Positions 63,201 through 64,000 of a DNA stretch of 64,000 bases are shown here, in pieces (within the stretch, counting starts at the first letter, position 1; the number at the start of each line of letters is the position of its first letter). Under the pieces are notes generated by a model. That model saw only the letters and a program-made list of their open reading frames with translations. It was not told the origin of the DNA and searched no databases. This DNA is from Pieris napi (Eukaryota; Arthropoda; Insecta; Lepidoptera; Pieridae): contig NC_062250.1 in NCBI RefSeq assembly GCF_905475465.1, positions 10,252,501 through 10,316,500 of the forward strand, written 5' to 3'. Made by a program: the position numbers and the translations under genes.

Positions 63201-63966
63201 GAATCCGGAGAGAAGGTCTCGCAGAGTTCAGACCTGCTATCGTGGACGATGTAAGTGGAACAGTGGCTGAGCTCTTTATCGTCTTCGTTGTGAGTGAGCG
63301 TGTCCTCGCTTTCGCTCTTATCCGGTTCAGCAAAATCGAGAGGTAGATCGGGATCCATCGCCAAGTCGTCGAAGTTCTCCTCGACGTTATAAAGTGTGTC
63401 GTTCGAACACCACGAGTCGATGCTTGTCGCCTTCGACAAGCACTGGGTTTCGGATGGTTTTGATGATTTGGCGTCAGTGGGGAGTGTCGCCTTCGACAGA
63501 GTGGACACGGCTGCGTGCAAATCTGAGGGAGCGGACGTGTCGGTTGTCGGACTTAGAAGAAACGGGGACACTTGAGATATTCTTTCACAGTTCGATTCTT
63601 TTTCCGCGTCGCATATAGTATAGGTCTTGTCGGCGTCCGGAGAAGCAGTTTCTTCGAGAACTTTCTTTAATGGACTTCCGTTTAAACTGTCGGCGCTCAT
63701 GGTGATTCTGTAAAGATAATTAAAATTAGATAAATTATGGCTTTAATTATTATGAAAAATATAAAGATTTACTGAAACGATTACTTACTCCTTGCTTCCA
63801 TCTCGTTGCAAAGTGTATGTGGCATTAGAGTGTATGGTGTATGTCGAATGTTGTGATTGATGTGTGGCACTGGCCAGTCCCGTTGGTAATTCTGTCACTT
63901 CGTCTGTGGAATTGTTGGCTGGTTCTGGATAACTTTCGGACGATTCTGTGCGCACTGAGATGTTCC
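53952..63966 (-). CDS. Long disordered Ser/Asp/Glu-rich protein with PP1-docking motif; possible LMTK/AATYK tail (3' part, eight exons)
   Basis: Transcribed leftwards through exons 63966-63789, 63707-60997, 60678-60497, 57705-57526, 56936-56810, 55998-55888, 54952-54506 and 54277-53952, all GT-AG with matching phases, about 1,420 codons to TAA; the 5' part lies beyond the window. No kinase or membrane segment is visible here. Seen: seven F..F..SAE.RPQD-type repeats in the big exon; an EVEFVPSSWD...KSSLRS stretch followed by KKRVVF (RVxF PP1-docking form) and YHCVYEYPRE; proline-rich and acidic C-terminal parts. LMTK1/2 tails have an R/KS.L.SP...K.VSF...VTVYLFD block near the C-terminus, and LMTK2 binds PP1, so the family is my candidate by inference only. 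The ATG at 63700 is internal: the previous exon joins in frame (K-E-ITMSADS). The exon chain is well supported; the name is not. Confidence 0.85.
54318..54366. repeat. Short palindromic repeat, family J copy 3
   Basis: cgtctctttctgtcacatta ... atgatgaaaggagacaa forms an imperfect hairpin in the last intron of the minus-strand gene. Confidence 0.45.
54506..54952 (-). CDS. Minus-strand gene exon 7 visible (proline-rich)
   Basis: Acceptor catttacag, donor gtaagt. Begins DYDEDFYITSTARPFELG and continues with PPPSPLPPLDPPL, TTPDSGVDITPTIDED and KLKLDLPPSPHLPSP. Proline/serine-rich, possibly SH3/WW-binding. Confidence 0.9.
55028..55150 (+). mobile_element. tRNA-derived SINE (family S) fragment in intron
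   Basis: tttctatgtgcgcaattaac, gtgaaggaaaacatcgagat and aaaagtcgatggtatatgtc. Antisense to the host gene, about 75 bp from the exon 7 acceptor. Confidence 0.75.
55190..55715 (+). mobile_element. DNA element family H, copy 1
   Basis: About 500 bp matching the reverse complement of 59646-60137: tagctggcatcactgcctac, ccacttttaatgtggagcac, atgtcaaaaaatgatagctg and an end attaaaaatcagagt. The left TIR is lost. Confidence 0.75.
55888..55998 (-). CDS. Minus-strand gene exon 6 visible
   Basis: Acceptor atattctag, donor gtaagt; 37 codons in the phase required by both neighbours. Encodes EWDPRSAEEAEVGYGQLYGG and FDMYPLRAGIAFGA. Confidence 0.86.
56392..56808 (-). mobile_element. LINE relic, family B, abutting a splice donor
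   Basis: Minus frames read FDDQSLSERLDTLALRRDVG, EFHHRTWRQIAKFQPYHVDV and CTTTMWNQLP, then the standard tail. Its 5' truncation point lies within about 10 nt of the donor GTATGT of exon 56810-56936. Confidence 0.85.
56810..56936 (-). CDS. Minus-strand gene exon 5 visible (RVxF motif)
   Basis: Acceptor caattgcag, donor gtatgt. Encodes DGKKRVVFKRQKYHCVYEYP and LDVDSPAHYLPDLSTYC. KRVVF fits the RVxF protein-phosphatase-1 docking form. A LINE relic begins within about 10 nt of the donor. Confidence 0.87.
57526..57705 (-). CDS. Minus-strand gene exon 4 visible
   Basis: Acceptor tataacag, donor gtgagt; 60 codons in phase 0. Contains SGDSGSGSEGDEVEFVPSSW then KSSLRSLEQPA, reminiscent of the segment before the VSF block of LMTK tails. 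Confidence 0.87.
58249..58916. mobile_element. hAT-like MITE with 8-bp near-duplication, containing a nested repeat
   Basis: Ends TAGAGGTGAAACGGATA and (complement) TAGAGATGAAACGGATA; flanks ATATAAAT and ATATATAT (7 of 8 alike). Near each end lie ccgaatatccgg-type motifs. Family I repeat is nested at 58515-58645. No transposase ORF. Confidence 0.6.
58515..58645 (+). repeat. Repeat family I, copy 2
   Basis: agtcaagggcgtagagcggg, caagaagaactgac and actctccgccactcttttta match 35070-35215. Nested inside the hAT-like element. Confidence 0.6.
59646..60137 (-). mobile_element. DNA element family H, copy 2, complete with TIRs
   Basis: 492 bp with inverted ends ACTCTGATTTTTAATTCCGT and (complement) ACTCTGATTTTTCATTCCGT. 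Interior is the inverted counterpart of 55190-55715. No ORF of transposase type; the 106-codon minus ORF here is spurious. Confidence 0.8.
60497..60678 (-). CDS. Minus-strand gene exon 3 visible
   Basis: Acceptor taatttcag, donor gtaagt. The split Gly is completed from the giant exon; 60 codons follow, with EWDSDTDSHSTNSSSGEFIW at the end. Acidic and serine-rich. Confidence 0.88.
60997..63707 (-). CDS. Minus-strand gene, giant 2.7-kb exon with RPQD repeats
   Basis: Open for its full 2,711 nt, acceptor tctttacag, donor gtacat. It encodes a low-complexity acidic/serine protein with SIDSWCSNDTLYNVEENFDD near residue 105 (counting from the ATG at 63700) and seven repeats of F..F..SAE.RPQ(D/E) between residues 387 and 665. 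The ATG at 63700 is not needed as a start because the upstream exon joins in frame. Confidence 0.93.
63789..63966 (-). CDS. Minus-strand gene, first visible exon
   Basis: Acceptor tcctcgcag (at 63967-63970), donor gtaagt. 59 open codons, Ser/Thr-rich (VRTESSESYPEP, QHSTYTIHSNATYTLQRDG), ending in a split Glu codon completed by the next exon. Confidence 0.85.
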
Positions 63967-64000
63967 CTGCGAGGATAAAATCATTACAAAAATAGGTAAA

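Noticed and set aside
63698..63700. ATG of the 906-codon ORF as translation start
   Set aside because: The upstream exon 63789-63966 joins in frame across it, so it is internal to the protein.

Overview
The window looks like lepidopteran (butterfly or moth) nuclear DNA. It is AT-rich, with short exons bounded by GT-AG introns. It is crowded with repeats of lepidopteran type: a tRNA-derived SINE, many 5'-truncated LINE tails, non-autonomous Helitrons with TC...CTAG ends set between A and T, mariner, pogo-like and hAT-like pieces, and foldback MITEs. No prokaryotic operon, CRISPR array, rRNA or stand-alone tRNA gene was seen. The species assignment is inference; I recognised repeat and protein families by eye only.

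Three protein-coding genes can be supported. (1) The last two coding exons of a WASH complex subunit 1 gene (+; 27290-27410 and 37310-37510) encode the actin/Arp2/3-activating VCA tail and are separated by a 9.9-kb repeat-filled intron. Its earlier exons were not found in the left 27 kb. (2) A complete 11-exon WDR13-like WD40 gene (+; 45404-50036) encodes about 431 residues. (3) The 3' part of a long, disordered, Ser/Asp/Glu-rich protein (-; eight exons between 63966 and 53952, about 1,420 codons) runs off the right edge. It carries an RVxF-type PP1-docking motif and resembles, at low confidence, the tail of the lemur tyrosine kinase (LMTK/AATYK) family. Genes 2 and 3 are convergent. The three genes show no obvious shared pathway: WASH acts in endosomal actin, WDR13 is a nuclear WD40 protein, and an LMTK, if that is what gene 3 is, would act in membrane trafficking.

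Layout: 1-27,286 holds no recognisable gene, only mobile-element relics and unassigned AT-rich DNA. 27,287-37,510 is the WASH tail and its large intron. 37,511-45,403 is intergenic with one short CpG-rich patch. 45,404-50,036 is WDR13. 50,037-53,951 is intergenic or 3' UTR with one tidy Helitron. 53,952-64,000 is the minus-strand gene with several element-laden introns.

The most interesting observations are: a seven-fold F..F..SAE.RPQD motif array in the minus-strand protein; two roughly 500-bp inverted element copies that bracket three of its exons (a circular-RNA candidate); a 305-bp MITE with two identical 111-bp arms; a pair of foldback MITEs with inverted loops; a SINE-head/LINE-tail chimera; and a 34-bp poly(A) micro-insertion with a 13-bp target duplication.
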